Positions 61,215 through 64,000 of a stretch of 64,000 nucleotides of DNA are shown here, one piece after another; the first letter of the stretch is position 1; each line of letters opens with the position of its first letter. Both the position numbers and the translations under genes were made by a program. This stretch comes from Circinella minor (taxonomy: Eukaryota; Mucoromycota; Mucoromycetes; Mucorales; Lichtheimiaceae). Where the stretch lies: the NCBI GenBank assembly GCA_016758965.1, contig JAEPRB010000018.1, forward strand, positions 124,001 to 188,000, in the 5' to 3' direction. Below the pieces are notes generated by a model. That model saw only the letters and a program-made list of their open reading frames with translations. It was not told the origin of the DNA and did not search any database.

Positions 61215-62890
61215 ATGACTCGATTTAATGGTTGCATAGATTTGCATAACGGCAAAGTAAAACAAATCGTAGGTGGATCGCTTAGTGATGATTCACCTAG
61301 TGAACTCAAGACGAATTTTGTTTCAAAGTAAATAGAAATAATAATACAGTTGTATCTTTACGATCACCCAAGCTTGCATATACAAAGAAAAAAGAGAGCT
61401 TATTATTTTTTTAATGAAAAAAAAAATAATTATAGAGAAACACCTAAATATTATGCTGAACTGTATCAGAAGTTTGGCGTAACACGTTGTCATGTTATTA
61501 AACTCGGCCCTAATAATGATGGAGCCGCCAAAGAAGCACTAAGTGCATGGCCACAAGGTTTACAAGTAGGTGGCGGTATTACGTCGGACAATGCACAAGA
61601 ATGGATTGAATATGGTGCTTCCAAGGTAACGCGAAAAACTTGTCAGTTGGGGGAGGGAAAAAAAACTCTTTCAACAATAAAGTTTGTTAAAAAATAAACA
61701 TTTTATCTAAACAATTTTTTTTATTCACACGAGGAATTTTTAGGTGATTGTCACAAGCTATCTATTTCCGGATGCAAAGTTTTCAAAAGAAAGATTGGTG
61801 AATCTTTGTCATCAAGTAGGTAAAGATAAACTGGTGGTTGATGTCAGGTAAAATAATTCATTTATAATCAAAGTTATTACCAAGACATGATCTACAAAAC
61901 AAATATAGTTATGCATAAACTAATAATTCATTTTTTGGGGGTGGTGTGTACGGATAAAATATAAAAATAAAATTACAGTTGTCGACGACGTGATAAAAAA
62001 TGGGTGGTTGCAATGAACAAATGGCAAACGATGACCGATATGGAAGTTAACAAAGGTTAGAAGAAGAAAATAGAATAAGCGTTTTCATAAATATTACGCA
62101 TATCAACTTAGTTTTATATTTTCGGCTAACTGATCGAATTGTTTTTATTGGTATTATAGAAACTTTGGATATGCTATCAGAATATTGCAGGTAGAACAGA
62201 GAAAAATATACAAATACAAGAGAAAAGGAGAGAAAGAAAAGTAATAACTAACATGCGGAATCACACAATCGGTAACCCGATCCATTTTAGCGAGTTTTTA
62301 ATTCATGCGGCTGATGTAGAAGGCTTGTGCAAAGGAATTGATGAGGAACTGGTCCGAAGTAAATACATTAAAAGTTTATAACCATATTTATGAAAAAGAA
62401 AAAAAAATACAAATGCGAACACGGACATAACTAATGTTTGGTATTTTAGAACTAGGAGAATGGGTCACAATACCAACTACGTATGCTGGTGGAGGACAAT
62501 GTAAGTATACAGGTTCAGCGACAACCTAACATCAGCTAGAAATTCGAATAATTAAGCACTGAGGAAGTAATGGTAATAATAATAACAATTAATATTTATG
62601 GGATGGGGGGGGGTCTACATGCTATTTTTATATTTTGGAATATAATAGCGATCGAAGATTTGGCGTTAGTCGACAGTTTATCCAAAGGAAAAGTGGATCT
62701 TACTTTTGGAAGGTAGGTGTTACTAAGTGTAATCCTTTTTTTTTCAGTAATACAAAACCACTAACTTGGGGGCTTGATTCTGTTTGTTTTTTTAAATGTT
62801 ACGTTAAAAAATTATAGTGCGCTCGATATATTCGGAGGAAATGGAGTGCTCTTCGCTGATTGCGTTGCATGGAACAAAGATCATCAATAG
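61215..62890 (+). CDS. HIS6: ProFAR isomerase, histidine biosynthesis (9 exons)
   Basis: Catalyses the fourth step of histidine synthesis, the isomerisation of ProFAR to PRFAR, with a TIM barrel. Exons are 61215-61327, 61436-61625, 61744-61847, 61979-62055, 62160-62190, 62291-62358, 62450-62500, 62649-62712 and 62818-62890, giving 256 residues, the yeast His6 size. Diagnostic segments are [16 protein letters not shown] (first catalytic Asp region), [85 protein letters not shown] and [16 protein letters not shown]. Exons of 31 and 51 nt are notably short. A Gcn4-like site lies upstream. Confidence 0.96.
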
Positions 62891-64000
62891 AATAGAATAT
62901 GTATACAAGACGTGTAATAAAATTTCGATCTATGATATCACTTAAGCATATGATTGTACACATAATTTTTCTTTTTTTGTCTAATTTCTTTTCCTCTTTG
63001 TCTTCGTCTCCTCATTTAACCATTATTACTTTTTTGATCCTGGATTCGAAAGGGAGACAGAAGGGAAAATCGAGTCCGTGGTTGTTTTAAAGATTTCGGA
63101 GTTACAGCAGCAATAAGCTTAACGAAGCGTCAAGAAAACGAATCTTCGCGAATAGATTTAATGTACAGCCATTTGAAAAATGAAACGGCGCATTTTGTTG
63201 TCCGAGAAAATAGTTAAGAAATAAGCAACAAACTCAAAACTGACGGTGATCATTGTGCAACCAAGAATAGGGATTCCCTTTCAAAAAACCAATTTCTTTT
63301 TTCTCACTTAGAATAATAATAATATCATTAGTACTCTTATGTTCATTTTCTTCCTCTTTCGCTTCCCCCGAAAAATCTTCTTGTCACCCTTGTGCTACAG
63401 AAAGGAAAATATACCGGATCCGAATATCCTAAGTCTGGAACCGCGAATTTCAGGGAGCACGGATAACGAAAGCTAATTATATTTATTCCATGTCGATGGT
63501 ATATGCATTGCGATCGGCATTCATTACTATTTACATCAAAGTTTAATAACAAGCTAGAATCTCTTGACACAACGCTTTATTTTTTGAATTACTTAGTAAC
63601 TAGAAAAAAATTGTACCGGAATAGTCTCACGGATGACAAAACGAAAAGGAAATAAAGGGAAGGTTAACTGAGGTGGCTGCAAGTGATCGGATTTTGTTGG
63701 GAGAACTTCATATGGAAAAAATGTTACACTGTCAACAGAGAATGTTGATCGATGCGTCTAACATCTGAGATTATTGAAGAGGGCCCGGCCGCTTGGAACT
63801 TGTCATCGATCTACCTTCACTTTCTCTTTCTTATTCTCATCGCACTTACATTTATACACCTCTTTCCTCTTTTTCTCATTATTCTCTCTTTTCCCCTCTT
63901 ATTCTCTATATCTTATATAAGTCAACATATATATTATATACACACACACACACACACACATTATAAATATATAAATATATAGTACATTTACAAATATATA
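62891..64000. other. Intergenic at the window's right edge
   Basis: The 3' flank of HIS6 is followed by AT-rich DNA, with an isolated GC patch GGGCCCGGCCGC at 63781-63792. Pyrimidine-rich sequence at about 63816-63908 could be the leader of a gene beyond the edge. No coding exon is identified. Confidence 0.5.
63941..63960. repeat. (CA)n microsatellite
   Basis: Ten CA units preceded by a TA run. Confidence 0.9.

Overview
The window is eukaryotic nuclear DNA from a filamentous fungus. Genes carry many short (about 60-180 bp) GT-AG introns, intergenic DNA is very AT-rich with TA, CA and poly-T runs, and the recognisable proteins are fungal (FACT subunit Spt16, Mim1, Ost5, a GPI-type chitin deacetylase, Pol zeta Rev3). 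Gene structure, base composition and protein character suggest Mucoromycota, probably Mucorales; that placement is my inference and I could not test it. I rebuilt the spliced genes by hand; every multi-exon model below closes in frame across all its introns.

Layout: 1-3.5 kb is intergenic with a minisatellite. IVD (isovaleryl-CoA dehydrogenase) lies at 3.5-5.4 kb (+). From 7.9 to 13.0 kb (-) is a 1680-residue GW/WG-repeat protein with polyQ, a coiled coil and two CCHC zinc knuckles, the second in a tiny terminal exon. A small single-pass membrane protein with a PPAY motif lies at 14.3 kb (-). OST5 (-) and MIM1 (+) diverge from a 207-bp promoter at 15.3-16.2 kb. SPT16 fills 16.8-21.0 kb (-, 13 exons). 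A Sec14/CRAL-TRIO protein lies at 23.4-25.0 kb (-), ATP1 at 26.0-28.1 kb (+), MIX23 at 28.4-29.1 kb (-) and an F-box protein at 30.0-31.9 kb (-). REV3 runs from 32.8 to 39.5 kb (+, 14 exons), facing ATP15 at 39.6-40.0 kb (-). A chitin deacetylase is at 43.4-44.9 kb (-) and a DH-PH RhoGEF at 46.3-49.0 kb (-). At 51.1-52.5 kb is a 1341-bp pogo/Tigger-type transposon relic with perfect inverted repeats and TA target duplication. A poorly understood ORF without a good start lies at 55.4-56.5 kb (-). DPY30/SDC1 (+), FHIT (-, with a 5-nt microexon) and HIS6 (+) close the window.

Functional themes: five genes serve mitochondria (IVD, MIM1, ATP1, MIX23, ATP15), two chromatin (SPT16, DPY30), two the cell surface or polarity (chitin deacetylase, RhoGEF), one translesion DNA synthesis (REV3). 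These are ordinary neighbours, not operons; the only likely shared control is in the short divergent promoters OST5/MIM1 and FHIT/HIS6, the latter with a perfect Gcn4-type site.

The best candidate for something not yet described is the GW-repeat protein: its architecture is that of an Argonaute-hook scaffold combined with RNA-binding zinc knuckles. No biochemical role can be proved from sequence alone. No rRNA, tRNA or CRISPR was recognised.
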